63,614 nucleotides of DNA from CBDCAS01 sp965214015 (GCA_965214015.1 CBDCAS010000004.1:1-63614), one strand, 5' to 3'. Counted from the first letter of the stretch, positions 46,313 to 56,747 are shown. Numbers and translations: made by a program. The notes: generated by a model from the sequence alone, not told the origin.

Positions 46313-47115
46313 GGTACTGTCGCAGACTTGGGGTGTATGTTAGGATTTCGGCTTGTGTGTTTGGAAATGGAGCGTAATAGAATGATGAGTTTTAAAGGGC
46401 GCCATTTCAAAGCCCCGCTTATTCTGATGGCGGTACGCTGGTATGTAGCTTATGCGCTGAGCTATCGTGATATTGAAGAACTGATGAAAGAACGCGGTGT
46501 TAGAGTGGATCATTCCACTCTGAATCGCTGGGTTGTGAAGTACTCATCGTGTCTTGAAGCACAATTTTCCAAGCGATATAAGCATAAAGTCGGCAGTAGC
46601 TGGCGAATGGATGAGACGTATGTAAAAATTAAAGGGGCATGGTGTTACCTTTATCGCGCGGTGGATAAATCGGGTGCAACGATTGATTTCATGCTGTCTA
46701 AACATCGTGATGAACTCTCTGCAAAACGCTTTTTTAATAAAGCGATTGGCTATTCTGGCAAACCAGAAAAGGTTACCATTGATAAAAGTGGGGCAAATAA
46801 CGCAGCCCTTAAAACAATTAATGAAAGGTTGCCAGAATCGGGTAAAATTGAAATTAGACCCATTAAATATTTAAATAATATTATTGAGTCAGATCATCGG
46901 TTTATTAAAAAAATCACTAAGCCAATGATGGGTTTCAAAGCATTTCACTCGGCTAAGGCAACCCTACTTGGGATTGAATTACATCACATGCTTCGTAAAG
47001 GACAACATATCCATTCTGAGACTAGTTCTATTCATCAGCAATTTTATGCCCTCGCCACCTAGTTACGTCCAGAATAAGATTCATCCTTTTCTCATCATAA
47101 AGTTGCGACACAACC
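46313..47115 (+). mobile_element. IS6-family element (type a, copy 2), intact
   Basis: 803 bp with tips GGTACTGTCGCAGAC and GGTTGTGTCGCAAC. No 8-bp duplication: TCGTTGAC on the left and TGTAATAA on the right, so the flanks were joined by deletion or recombination. It cuts a regulator gene on one side and a sensor kinase on the other. Confidence 0.92.
46367..47062 (+). CDS. IS6-family transposase (type a, copy 2)
   Basis: 231 residues, identical to the protein at 28794-29489, with the same DDE motifs. The start is chosen at the ATG of MERNRMMSFKGRHF. Confidence 0.95.
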   Translation: MERNRMMSFKGRHFKAPLILMAVRWYVAYALSYRDIEELMKERGVRVDHSTLNRWVVKYSSCLEAQFSKRYKHKVGSSWRMDETYVKIKGAWCYLYRAVDKSGATIDFMLSKHRDELSAKRFFNKAIGYSGKPEKVTIDKSGANNAALKTINERLPESGKIEIRPIKYLNNIIESDHRFIKKITKPMMGFKAFHSAKATLLGIELHHMLRKGQHIHSETSSIHQQFYALAT

Positions 47116-48231
47116 TGTAATAAATCATTTGCAAATTTAGTTGGCTTTGAAAGTTCCGAGCAACTAGTTGGGAAAACAGATTACGATCTTGATTGGCAAT
47201 CTACAGGGCACACAGCCGAAAGTTTCCGAAAAGATGACAAAAAAACAATGGCAGGCCACCTTGTTGATAATAAAAAAGAAATACTTTCTCTCCCAAATGG
47301 CAAATCATTAATTACAATTGTAAGTAAACGACCTATTGTTGATCATGGAAAAGTAGTAGGTGTTATTGGACTATTTACAGATATAACAGAATTATCGCAA
47401 GCAAAAAAGCGTGCGGAATTTGCTAGTAAAGCGAAATCCGAATTTATAGCCAATATAAGTCATGATCTTCGCACACCGATTACTGGGATGTTAGGTATGA
47501 TGCAGGATATGCTCAATACAGCAGACCAGGCTAAATCTTCTTTAAGTGATAAAAATACACTTCAAGATCCCTCTACATTAAAAAAACTCATCGAAACTGT
47601 ACAACGGGATAATAATTATCTGATGACGGCCACAGAGGAACTTTTACAACTCTGTAATGAAGTCTTGGAGGCGGTACGTTTAGAATCTGGGGAAGTATCA
47701 GATAATGCCGTGTCATTCTGTTTACAGAATATAATGCAACACAATATTGAATTATTCCAACCCACAGCACATCATAAGAAATTAAAATTAGTGTACGAAA
47801 TTGATCAAAATATACCGACCTACTTAACCGGATATCGTATTTACCTCAGTCGTGTATTGCTTAATCTGATTAGCAATGCACTCAAATTTACCGAAAAAGG
47901 CACTATAACAGTATCAGTTAATCCATTAGATACTAATAATCATGTGGGTGAAACAACAAAAATACAAATCTTAGTAAAAGATACGGGAATTGGCATCCCA
48001 AAAGATAAATTTGATACGATTTTTGAACATTTCTCGCGACTTACTCCAGCCTACGAAGGGAACTATAAAGGAGCAGGATTAGGCTTATATACCGTCAAAC
48101 GCTATATCGAAGCTATGAAGGGTAATATCTATGTTGAAAGTGAGCTTGAACAAGGTTCCTGTTTTATAGTGACGCTACCATTTATCGTAGCTGATCATTC
48201 TGATCAAGAAACAAGCTCTATTCAACCCTTA

Positions 48232-49361
48232 TAGGACTTACGCGAAATCGAATTTCACTTGAGGTTGCCTGAGTTCATTAATCATATATTGGTCTAATAA
48301 ATTGTCTTTTATTTGGTAAATGGTTTTAGCTGCATGATGAGCGACAGATTTGAGTTTAAGCCAGACCAAATAGGCACAAGTGATATGATTACGCTGAATA
48401 CGTTGCTTGCGGCACTGACATTTAGCTACGCCAGTCAATTGTTTAGCTTCGCGGTGAAACTCCTCAACACACCATCGGATGTTATACACATTTTGTATAG
48501 CCTCAGCGGTTAATTGAGATTTATCGTTAGTGACAATAAAGTCCGTTCGGCAGGTAGAGGCCGTAATGCGGTAAAGTTGCACATGAAAATCATTAGGAAA
48601 TTTATTCAGATGCACTGTCTTTCCCTGTGCGAGTGAGGTTTGATCCCAGGAGAGTTTTGAAGTAGGTATATGATGATAATCTTGCTCAGTTTCGCTCACC
48701 AAGCGATTGGCTTTGATAGGACAATAAAATAGTTTACCCAGCCCATCAATCGTTAACATTACTTTATGGGTGGCATACCAGCTATCCATAAGAACACCTT
48801 TGTAAGGTAATTGCTTTTGATAATGAATATTACGCTGCATATCAAATAAATGGTCAAGCTTGCTCTTACCGTCTTGTTCTGGCGCATAAATACGATAATC
48901 AATCACCCAAAACTGCTCAGTCTCCGGATTGACATAAATTGCATTGACCACACCTATGCCATTAATAACCTCTTGGCTATTACCACTATATTGATAACGT
49001 GCTAAATCAATCGCCTTAGCATAGCTCTTATCTAGTACAGTATCATCGTAAACGATAAAGCCATTTTCACTCCACACTACCTGATGTTTTGCATGTTCCC
49101 ACAGCATTCTTGGGGATAACTTCTCACTAGCAAGATAACGATTATAGGAGTCGTGACTAATACCTTCCTTATATTTGGCTACATAGGTTAATGTATAGTT
49201 GGTTTGGCTAGAGAGTAAGTATTGACAATAATCAATACGATTAACTTTTCTTCTACGTGACATCTCTTTAGGCATCTCTTTCATTATTTTCGACATCTTA
49301 AACAATTAGTGAAAAAATAATAAGTAAAATTCACTCAATTCATCCTTTCGCGTAAGTCCTA
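48232..49361 (-). mobile_element. IS701-type insertion sequence, copy 2 (IS701C)
   Basis: 1130 bp, flanked by CCCTTA (48226-48231 and 49362-49367). Ends TAGGACTTACGCG as in copy 1. Confidence 0.92.
48238..49296 (-). CDS. IS701-type DDE transposase (copy 2)
   Basis: Near-identical to the proteins at 11396 and 53573. WSENG and TIDGLG distinguish it. Intact. Confidence 0.93.
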   Translation of the reverse strand: MSKIMKEMPKEMSRRRKVNRIDYCQYLLSSQTNYTLTYVAKYKEGISHDSYNRYLASEKLSPRMLWEHAKHQVVWSENGFIVYDDTVLDKSYAKAIDLARYQYSGNSQEVINGIGVVNAIYVNPETEQFWVIDYRIYAPEQDGKSKLDHLFDMQRNIHYQKQLPYKGVLMDSWYATHKVMLTIDGLGKLFYCPIKANRLVSETEQDYHHIPTSKLSWDQTSLAQGKTVHLNKFPNDFHVQLYRITASTCRTDFIVTNDKSQLTAEAIQNVYNIRWCVEEFHREAKQLTGVAKCQCRKQRIQRNHITCAYLVWLKLKSVAHHAAKTIYQIKDNLLDQYMINELRQPQVKFDFA

Positions 49362-50234
49362 CCCTTAAAAATAAACCAACCCTCTATAGAAGTATCGACT
49401 CAGAAAATGTTTGAGGCTCATAGAGATAAAAAGGGCAATTTTTCTGCGTCCATTTTAATTGTCGAAGACAACAAACCTGCAGCGATGGCCGTTCAAATCG
49501 CATTAGACTCGTTTCATTGTCATACTGATATTGCTCACAATGGAGATCAAGCGGTCAAGATGGCCGAAAGCAGCGATTATGATTTGATTTTAATGGATAT
49601 TGGATTACCCGATTTTAGTGGAGTTGAAGCAACGCGAAGAATCCGCAGGCTCTCTGAGCCTAAAAAATCAAAGGTGCCTATTGTGGCTTTGACGGGCCAT
49701 GCTAATAATCCAGAAATGCGCCAGGAAGCCCTTGATGCTGGAATGCAAGAAGTGCTGAGCAAACCGGCTAAACCACTCACTCTAGAATCTGTTTTAAAAA
49801 ATTATGTGTTTAAAATAAAAAAAGAATCTAAAAGACAAAATCAGATTTCCCAAGAAACAGTGAGGCCCATCAATACATTAGAGTCTTCCGAGGTGATTGA
49901 CTGGAATGCCTGTGTTCGTATGAATACTGGTAATCCTAATTTCGCCACAAAAATGCTATCGATGTTAGCCGAGGATTTAAAAGATACAAAGGCAACTTTA
50001 GCCAAAGCCTATGCAAATCGCGATACTAAAGCGTTGCGTGCAGAACTACATCGCGCGCGTGGTGGCGTTTGTTATTTGAAACTGCCCCAATTAGAACAGG
50101 CTTTAAAAGAATTTCACAAAGCCGTCAAAGCAGACCCTCAAAACCAGGAAGAATTAGAAACCACTTATGCGGCATTACAACACGCCATGGATACCTTTTG
50201 GAAAACATGGGAAAGCTCCGATTTCAACCAATAA

Positions 50235-50495
50235 TTAATCTGGCACAGTAATTTGGCCATCAGCAATACCTTGCGCTAAATTTTCCAGTATTTTTATGTA
50301 ACGATAGAAACCCTCGTATTCGTAACAAACCCTCTCGATTTCTTTTTTCGGCACTGAATCTAACAGAGACTTAATCGCTGGCATGAGTTCTAACATCTCT
50401 ACAAGCACACTTTCGTCATTACTACCATTAGTCAATCGTGCTTTTACTTTTTCATCAACTGTCACAATCAACTTTTTTTGTTCTGAAGTCAACAA
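50235..50495 (-). CDS. Small acidic hypothetical protein
   Basis: 86 residues, helical, with a SVPKKEIERVCYEYEGFYRY segment. No signal or membrane part, no recognised family. It is convergent with the sensor kinase remnant, one base apart. A short minus-strand frame at 50548-50772 is not supported; 50496-50790 otherwise shows only an AT-rich upstream region. Confidence 0.6.
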   Translation of the reverse strand: MLTSEQKKLIVTVDEKVKARLTNGSNDESVLVEMLELMPAIKSLLDSVPKKEIERVCYEYEGFYRYIKILENLAQGIADGQITVPD

Positions 50496-50790
50496 AATAC
50501 TTATCCTCCCCTATCATTTTTAACCTATTACATCGGTGTTAAACAGTTCAATAAAGAGTAAGATACATTGATCCTTTTGTAGTGAATAACACTAAGGACA
50601 ATGCACATTGGAAATGCTGACAGAAGATGCAGAAAAACCCCATGTCATCCGGTACATTGCCAACAGATAAAAACTCCCATCCTGGCAAAATCCACCGATA
50701 ATGCCTTTTAGTCTTAGCACTTGTATATTGATACCATAAGCTAATGCTGATACCCTTTTTTAAGTTATACAAAATTTAGGGGACAAAGCA

Positions 50791-51339
50791 ATGAAGCTTA
50801 AACACTTAACCAGTATACTCCTTTTTTTGATAACCACATTGATACTGTCTAATTATGCACTCGCAAACTCTAAAGCAGCGTTAATACATCCAAAACTATC
50901 TCACTCAGTGATTCAGGATCACATGGCTTTTTGCGAACAACTGGGAGAGAAAGACGTTAGTGATTTTAACCCTGAATTTAAAGTATCCAAAGGAACAATA
51001 GATGCTTTGGTATGTAAAACTACCGGAAAGCGTAGTCAATTAGCACAAAATCTTCCCTCTATCATACCTATGGGAAAAAGAGGCCCACGGAATATTCACC
51101 CACTTTCAAGCCAAAAAATTAATGCTCTAGTAAAGTCCAAAAAAAAAATAATTTATCCAGACACTAAACAAGGGTACCCAAGCCCCAATTGGCCACTTAA
51201 TATTTATGTTCCTAGTGGCACAGTACAATATCAATCAGATTTCACCTTACATGGTACCGGCAATTATTCGGTTCCTGCTTCGCCTGTAAATTATGGCCAT
51301 GTAACTTCGTCTATTTCAGATAGTGTGATTTTTCAATGA
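50791..51339 (+). CDS. Secreted hypothetical protein
   Basis: 182 residues with a signal peptide (SILLFLITTLILSNYALA). The mature part is basic, with a C-terminal repeat-like TLHGTGNYSVPASPVNYGHV. GGGG lies upstream of the ATG. No recognised family. Confidence 0.7.
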   Translation: MKLKHLTSILLFLITTLILSNYALANSKAALIHPKLSHSVIQDHMAFCEQLGEKDVSDFNPEFKVSKGTIDALVCKTTGKRSQLAQNLPSIIPMGKRGPRNIHPLSSQKINALVKSKKKIIYPDTKQGYPSPNWPLNIYVPSGTVQYQSDFTLHGTGNYSVPASPVNYGHVTSSISDSVIFQ

Positions 51340-51457
51340 GGCAATACGAAACGCAAAAGTAATTGACGTCGTTCAACACACTCTAAAGTTTACTGACTTG
51401 CCTCTCTTACACACAAGAATTTACAGACCCCGCAAAACCCCATTTACAGCCTCGAAA

Positions 51458-51688
51458 TTACTTGGGATGCCAATAGAAAACTTTTACATGATTACAAAGC
51501 TTGTTTTCTAAACCCTGCTTATCATTGCTTAGCTCTGAACCACCCCAATCTTTTGTCATCAAATGTCTATGTTCCGATTCATCTTGACTAGCCATATTTG
51601 TAAGTATTTTAGCTAGCTTCAAAAGCCCTTCTTTATTACCATGAATTTCTAAACGCTCATCATCTATATTACATTCAAAAGTTAGCAT
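51458..51688 (-). CDS. Immunity protein, Imm32-like
   Basis: 76 residues: MLTFECNIDDERLEIHGNKE, then HRHLMTKDWGGSELSNDKQG and a NHVKVFYWHP end. This matches the layout of the Imm32 family, which neutralises toxin tips of polymorphic toxins. It overlaps the preceding toxin-tip gene by 14 bases. Confidence 0.7.
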   Translation of the reverse strand: MLTFECNIDDERLEIHGNKEGLLKLAKILTNMASQDESEHRHLMTKDWGGSELSNDKQGLENKLCNHVKVFYWHPK

Positions 51689-51911
51689 TCATACCTCGAT
51701 TTGGTTGTTCTTCAATTAAATTATCACCAAGTGGATAGCGGCGCTTAACTTTTTCAAGGTTAACACCATCCTTCATCCTGTGAACATCAACGTGAGGTAG
51801 CTCAGTCCCCTCTTTATAAATCCCACCTTTATCTAAGTAATACTTTCTTCCCGTTACAGGATGGAAGTACGATGTGCCAAACACCGAAAACGGCAAAGTT
51901 ATCCAAACCAC
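51675..51911 (-). CDS. Orphan toxin-tip fragment of a polymorphic toxin
   Basis: 78 residues. The core YFHPVTGRKYYLDKGGIYKE and LPHVDVHRMKDG look like the C-terminal tip of a secreted nuclease-type toxin, without a delivery region. Its own immunity gene overlaps it. A displaced cassette is the usual explanation. The exact toxin family is not determined. Confidence 0.55.
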   Translation of the reverse strand: MVWITLPFSVFGTSYFHPVTGRKYYLDKGGIYKEGTELPHVDVHRMKDGVNLEKVKRRYPLGDNLIEEQPNRGMNANF

Positions 51912-51946
51912 CGTATCGCCTCTACGTACACAATAGGCCTATTTGA

Positions 51947-52144
51947 TCATCTCAGGCTCGTTGTGAATACTTTTCTCACAGCTTTTTTCCAATCTTCCCA
52001 TGCCGCTGGATCTGCTGGTTTTCCATCAGGCAGCAAGCTTAAATCTCCCAGTAAACTTCCTATTTCATCAGAACTTGTTTTATCATAGTAATCATCTAAA
52101 AAATAAAACATTGCCAAAAAAGCTTGCTTCTCATTTAAATTCAT
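51947..52144 (-). CDS. Probable immunity protein of the 52160 toxin
   Basis: 65 acidic residues (MNLNEKQAFLAMFYFLDDYY and LLGDLSLLPDGKPADPAAWE). Small acidic proteins with this pattern recur next to CDI-type toxins. It starts 15 bases after the toxin stop. Confidence 0.65.
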   Translation of the reverse strand: MNLNEKQAFLAMFYFLDDYYDKTSSDEIGSLLGDLSLLPDGKPADPAAWEDWKKAVRKVFTTSLR

Positions 52145-52159
52145 TAAAGCTTCCTCCGA

Positions 52160-53488
52160 TTATATTTTATTGCTAGGTACTACTGGGATTGTACTATTAT
52201 TAAGTCCAGTGCGCATATCATATGGTCTTGGGGTTGGGTTTAAGCCAGCATTAGTAATAACACCATTTCTTGTTCTAACCCATGTTTGGGTACCGTTTGT
52301 GTTTGTTTTTGCATACCATGTATTTCCATATTTATCAGTACCCATCTTATTATGGGGGTTGTTCGCAACGGCTTCAATCATTTTTCTATTATTTTGAGTA
52401 TCAGACAAATGCCCCGGACTATCCCTAAAAATATGTTTTAGAGTCGATCTGTCATTAGGAAAAATAATTTTTGAGGGTGGTTTTCCACCGCTCCCATCAT
52501 TACCACCTGAGCCACTTCCCCCTGAAGCACCACCACCTCCTGCAGCTCCTCCTCCTGCTTGACCTCCGCCCATAGCACCTATGCGCTGTGCACTGATACT
52601 ACCTTGATTGGCGTTCATAATCACCTGTTGCGTACGTATGATCTTGGGTTGCACCGATACACCACCATAGACAAACCGAGAACCGTTACTGGCTAATGAG
52701 GTGTTATGATGGACACTCGCTGGTACCCACAAACACTGCCCTAAAAGTGAGATCTCTTCCTCCTCTAAACCTAAGCCCATCTCTACAAACTCCTGTTCAA
52801 GACGATGACGTGCAGAAATCTGCTCACGTAAGTGCGTCTCTTTTTCTTTGAGGTAGTCAGAAAATCGGGCATGGGTAAGGCGTCTGATGATGACACAAAT
52901 GAGCGCGGCCCTTTGGGGTGACTGCGGGGTGAGGGCCTGCTCAATCTCTGACATTAAGGCGTGACCTGATAAGGCCTGATGGATTTGACGTTTGGCTTCC
53001 GCTCTATGCTGAGTCACTAAGGCCTGTGCCAATGGCGTTTTGTCACCGTTAAGAAATTGGTCAATGACTGTATGAGAGGAAAAACTCGATGAGAATAAGG
53101 TCATTAATTGTTCTTTAACTTGCGCTCTTTTCGATTTGGAAAGTTCGCTAGCAATGTGCGCTCTTTCACTGTTGATCTGCCTCCAAATTTCTCCTGAAGC
53201 CAAAATGCCATGCTCACGCACGGCGGCATCGTGCATTTTTTGACAGGCTTGCTCTACCTCCTCTGAATGAGAGCCTAAATCAAGAGCTCCGATTTGGCGC
53301 TTAAGGTCTTCTAGCATCGATTTCTTCTGAGACAGCAGCGTTTTCTCGTTCAGTTCTTGTTGCCACTTCTGAAAATTCTCTTCAATCGATGACTCGGTTT
53401 TCTCATGAATGTCTCGATAGACCTTTTGATCGTCCTCATTGGTAGGTATTTTCTTATGATCTTTCCATTGTTGAATGTCGTCACACAT
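52160..53488 (-). CDS. Polymorphic toxin-like protein, 5' end probably truncated
   Basis: 442 residues. Residues 1-265 are helical and charged, a glycine-rich linker follows (MGGGQAGGGAAGGGGASGG and more, about 305-340), then a compact tip of about 90 residues (HIFRDSPGHLSDTQNNRKMI, GTDKYGNTWYAKTNTNGTQT, WVRTRNGVITNAGLNPTPRP). The tip looks like a secreted RNase of the barnase/EndoU/colicin/RelE-type group; that is inference. The frame is open upstream of the ATG as far as IS701C copy 3, so a longer delivery part was probably lost. Confidence 0.68.
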   Translation of the reverse strand: MCDDIQQWKDHKKIPTNEDDQKVYRDIHEKTESSIEENFQKWQQELNEKTLLSQKKSMLEDLKRQIGALDLGSHSEEVEQACQKMHDAAVREHGILASGEIWRQINSERAHIASELSKSKRAQVKEQLMTLFSSSFSSHTVIDQFLNGDKTPLAQALVTQHRAEAKRQIHQALSGHALMSEIEQALTPQSPQRAALICVIIRRLTHARFSDYLKEKETHLREQISARHRLEQEFVEMGLGLEEEEISLLGQCLWVPASVHHNTSLASNGSRFVYGGVSVQPKIIRTQQVIMNANQGSISAQRIGAMGGGQAGGGAAGGGGASGGSGSGGNDGSGGKPPSKIIFPNDRSTLKHIFRDSPGHLSDTQNNRKMIEAVANNPHNKMGTDKYGNTWYAKTNTNGTQTWVRTRNGVITNAGLNPTPRPYDMRTGLNNSTIPVVPSNKI

Positions 53489-53507
53489 TTTTTTTAAAAG
53501 AACTAAG

Positions 53508-54637
53508 TAGGACTTACGCGACAGGATAAATTGAGTGAATTGTACTTATTATTTTTTCACTAATTGTTTAAGATGTCGAAAATAATGAAAGAGATACCTA
53601 AAGAGATGTCACGTAGAAGAAAAGTTAATCGTATTGATTATTGTCAATACTTACTCTCTAGCCAAACCAACTATACATTAACCTATGTAGCCAAATATAA
53701 GGAAGGTATTAGTCACGACTCCTATAATCGTTATCTTGCTAGTGAGAAGTTATCCCCAAGAATGCTGTGGGAACATGCAAAACATCAGGTAGTGTGGAGT
53801 GAAAATGGCTTTATCGTTTACGATGATACTGTACTAGATAAGAGCTATGCTAAGGCGATTGATTTAGCACGTTATCAATATAGTGGTAATAGCCAAGAGG
53901 TTATTAATGGCATAGGTGTGGTCAATGCAATTTATGTCAATCCGGAGACTGAGCAGTTTTGGGTGATTGATTATCGTATTTATGCGCCAGAACAAGACGG
54001 TAAGAGCAAGCTTGACCATTTATTTGATATGCAGCGTAATATTCATTATCAAAAGCAATTACCTTACAAAGGTGTTCTTATGGATAGCTGGTATGCCACC
54101 CATAAAGTGATGTTAACGATTGATTCACTGGGTAAACTATTTTATTGTCCTATCAAAGCCAATCGCTTGGTGAGCGAAACTGAGCAAGATTATCATCATA
54201 TACCTACTTCAAAACTCTCCTGGGATCAAACCTCACTCGCACAGGGAAAGACAGTGCATCTGAATAAATTTCCTAATGATTTTCATGTGCAACTTTACCG
54301 CATTACGGCCTCTACCTGCCGAACGGACTTTATTGTCACTAACGATAAATCTCAATTAACCGCTGAGGCTATACAAAATGTGTATAACATCCGATGGTGT
54401 GTTGAGGAGTTTCACCGCGAAGCTAAACAATTGACTGGCGTAGCTAAATGTCAGTGCCGCAAGCAACGTATTCAGCGTAATCATATCACTTGTGCCTATT
54501 TGGTCTGGCTTAAACTCAAATCTGTCGCTCATCATGCAGCTAAAACTATTTACCAAATAAAAGACAATTTATTAGACCAATATAGGATTAATGAACTCAG
54601 GCAACCTCAAGTGAAATTCGATTTCGCGTAAGTCCTA
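53508..54637 (+). mobile_element. IS701-type insertion sequence, copy 3 (IS701C)
   Basis: 1130 bp with the same tips as copies 1 and 2. The flanks AACTAAG and CTGTGGC do not match, so sequence on one side was lost or recombined. Confidence 0.92.
53573..54631 (+). CDS. IS701-type DDE transposase (copy 3)
   Basis: Same protein as at 11396 and 48238 with few changes (EIPKEMS at the start, QYRINEL near the end). Intact. Confidence 0.93.
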   Translation: MSKIMKEIPKEMSRRRKVNRIDYCQYLLSSQTNYTLTYVAKYKEGISHDSYNRYLASEKLSPRMLWEHAKHQVVWSENGFIVYDDTVLDKSYAKAIDLARYQYSGNSQEVINGIGVVNAIYVNPETEQFWVIDYRIYAPEQDGKSKLDHLFDMQRNIHYQKQLPYKGVLMDSWYATHKVMLTIDSLGKLFYCPIKANRLVSETEQDYHHIPTSKLSWDQTSLAQGKTVHLNKFPNDFHVQLYRITASTCRTDFIVTNDKSQLTAEAIQNVYNIRWCVEEFHREAKQLTGVAKCQCRKQRIQRNHITCAYLVWLKLKSVAHHAAKTIYQIKDNLLDQYRINELRQPQVKFDFA

Positions 54638-54660
54638 CTGTGGCTTAAAAATTTAGATTT

Positions 54661-55050
54661 CAGTACTACTTGAGGCTCAATTCACTTTCGCCTTGTTAAG
54701 CCATTTCTCGTGAGCTGCGCTCACGATTGCAATAATTGTAGCGCGCTTGTGTCTAATATTTTTTATTTTGCAATAGGGTAAAATCAGCAAGGATTCGCCT
54801 GAAAAATGCTGCCGCATTTTATTTCAGGCGAAAAGAGGGCGCGTTTTAATGATTTTTTAGCGGTGGATTTTATTGCCCACAATCGCGCAGCAATCATTTA
54901 AAATACGTTGTATTTCAAATAATTACTACTACTCATGTGGACAATAACTCCATCGCCACAATCTATATGATGCGCTTTGGTGCGCGGGGCGCTGCCCCTG
55001 CGTCACTGCCTTTTCTGGCAGTGACGCAGGGAAAAGCGGCACATTCTTGT
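54661..55050. repeat. Hairpin-rich 0.4-kb repeat, copy 2
   Basis: Matches 3354-3752. The last hairpin (arms 54996-55010, 55017-55031) has the same 15-bp arms, but its six-base loop is TTTTCT, the reverse complement of the AGAAAA in copy 1. The 3594-type hairpin carries two mismatches here. No coupling protein follows. Confidence 0.75.
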
Positions 55051-55583
55051 GCCTTGGAGGTCAGCCGATGGAAGGCTGACAAAAGTGTTGCTCGTGGATA
55101 ACGTCACCCACAATCACTTGGCCTTTTGAGGGGCCTGCTCATGTGGATGAGTTAATGCACTGACAATAGATTTGTTTATTGCATACTGATTAATTGTACT
55201 TTGTCATTGGTGTTCCAGTTATGCTACTAATGATCTCTGTTAGTCAGAGAGGCTCAATTTATTATCGATTTTAAATAAATCCGATATCAATAAAAGCGTT
55301 TTATCAAGAACGTGGGAACAGAATGGTCCATTATTCTTGAAATGTAAAAGAATCACTCATAGTGGCTAGTTGAGTTTGCTAGCTGGTCTTGGTTAAAATA
55401 CTCCATTTTTCTATATTAATTCAATGTAATAGATTTCTCATGAATTCTAATCATTATTTTGGACATCAGTAATAGACTTCTTATTTTCATTTTCTTGTTG
55501 TAAACTTACTTTTGTTATCGGTTACTAAATTTTCCGATATTAATTGCTTTAATGCTTCAGAAGTTATAGAGGTCTCTATTAAC
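55051..55583. other. Noncoding stretch before fic
   Basis: Contains a GTCAGCC/GGCTGAC hairpin near 55062-55081 and an AGTCAGAG-type repeat near 55235-55250. AT-rich towards the fic start. No supported gene; the frame upstream of 55584 lacks a ribosome site. Confidence 0.4.
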
Positions 55584-56747
55584 ATGGATATAAAAGAAAC
55601 AGTCTCTGGTAGAGTGATAAAATCACCTAAGGGCTATAGTGCTTATTTGCCAAACCCATTGCCACCAAACCTTGATTGGGATATTCAATTGGTGGGCAGC
55701 TTATCACGTGCAGATTATGTGCTTGGAAAGCTGGCACGGGAAGGCAGCAGGCTACCTAACCCACATTTGTTAATGAGACCCTTTATTACACGGGAGGCTG
55801 TGTTATCCAGTAAGATAGAGGGTACGCAGGCTACGATTGGTGAGGTTTTAGCATACAATGCAGGTGTTCTTGTTAGTCAAAACCCAGATGATCTACAAGA
55901 GATTCAAAACTACATTATTGCGTTAGAGTTTGGTTTAAAACGACTTGAGGAACTGCCTTTTTCACTTAGGCTTATTAGGGAGATCCATGAGAAGCTCATG
56001 CAGGGTGTTAGAGGTTCACATGCAACACCTGGGGAGTTTAGAAAGACCCAAAACTGGATTGGTCCACCAGGTTGTACATTGAATACAGCAAAATTTATTC
56101 CACCGCCCGCTGATTGGCTGATAGACTGTTTAGGAGATTTTGAAAAGTTTTTGCATAATCGGCAACTGCCTGCTTTAATTCATATTGCGTTTTGCCATTA
56201 CCAGTTTGAAACTATTCATCCCTTCCTAGATGGCAATGGTAGAGTTGGACGATTATTGATTACTTTATTGTTGATAGAGCAAAAAATGCTACCGTCACCC
56301 TTGCTTTATTTGAGTGCTTTTTTTGAAGCGACCCGTGATGAATATTATAAGCAGTTGTTTAATGTCAGTAGTCGTGGCACATGGCGTGACTGGCTCATTT
56401 ATTTTTTAAATGGTGTTGCCGTGCAGTCCGAAGATGCGTTATCTCGTGCTGAAAGAATAAACAATTTTTTGAATGCCTGGAAACTACAGGTGGCAAGCGG
56501 TGCTTCAGAGGTTCCTGTCAAGATTGTTGAGTATTTTGCAGTGAACCCCTATTTGACGATTAAAAAAATAGCCGAAGAATTGAATGTTGCTTATAGCACG
56601 TCTGAGCGTGGAGTCAGGAAGCTTTTAGCCTCTAAAATCATACAGCAAGTGGGTGGCAATAAAAGAGATAAGGTGTATTGTGCTACAGAAATTTTATCAA
56701 TTTTAGAAGAGCCTGCAAAAATTCATGCTCATTTAGAGTGCGAATGA
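55584..56747 (+). CDS. fic: Fic-domain AMPylase family protein, intact
   Basis: 387 residues from the ATG at 55584 (MDIKETVSGRVI). The Fic/DOC N-terminal domain carries the inhibitory motif SSKIEGTQATI. The catalytic motif HPFLDGNGRVGRLL is complete. A C-terminal winged helix (LTIKKIAEELNVAYSTSERG) may bind DNA for self-regulation. This is a different lineage from the fic gene at 24729. recD2 starts 10 bases downstream. Confidence 0.92.
   Translation: MDIKETVSGRVIKSPKGYSAYLPNPLPPNLDWDIQLVGSLSRADYVLGKLAREGSRLPNPHLLMRPFITREAVLSSKIEGTQATIGEVLAYNAGVLVSQNPDDLQEIQNYIIALEFGLKRLEELPFSLRLIREIHEKLMQGVRGSHATPGEFRKTQNWIGPPGCTLNTAKFIPPPADWLIDCLGDFEKFLHNRQLPALIHIAFCHYQFETIHPFLDGNGRVGRLLITLLLIEQKMLPSPLLYLSAFFEATRDEYYKQLFNVSSRGTWRDWLIYFLNGVAVQSEDALSRAERINNFLNAWKLQVASGASEVPVKIVEYFAVNPYLTIKKIAEELNVAYSTSERGVRKLLASKIIQQVGGNKRDKVYCATEILSILEEPAKIHAHLECE

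Larger units (their letters stand above)
47116..50234 (+). pseudogene. Hybrid sensor histidine kinase, 5' truncated and split by an IS701-type element
   Basis: Order after removing the IS: end of a PAS domain (NKSFANLVGFESSEQLVGKT), HisKA (FIANISHDLRTPITGMLGMM, phospho-His), HATPase (NLISNALKFTEKGTI, DTGIGIPKDKFD, GAGLGLYTVKRY), receiver (ILIVEDNKPAAM, LILMDIGLPDFSG, Lys in LSKPAKP) and HPt (AELHRARGGVCYLKLPQ). IS6 removed the 5' sensor part. Excising IS701C copy 2 with one CCCTTA restores PLKINQPSIEVSTQK in frame. It resembles tripartite ArcB/LetS-type sensors. Confidence 0.88.

Noticed and set aside
46313..47115. Target duplication for the intact IS6a
   Set aside because: The eight bases on each side differ, so I do not claim a simple insertion.
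50548..50772. A 74-residue minus-strand frame before the secreted-protein gene
   Set aside because: Aromatic-rich random-looking sequence without a ribosome site; it occupies the likely promoter region.
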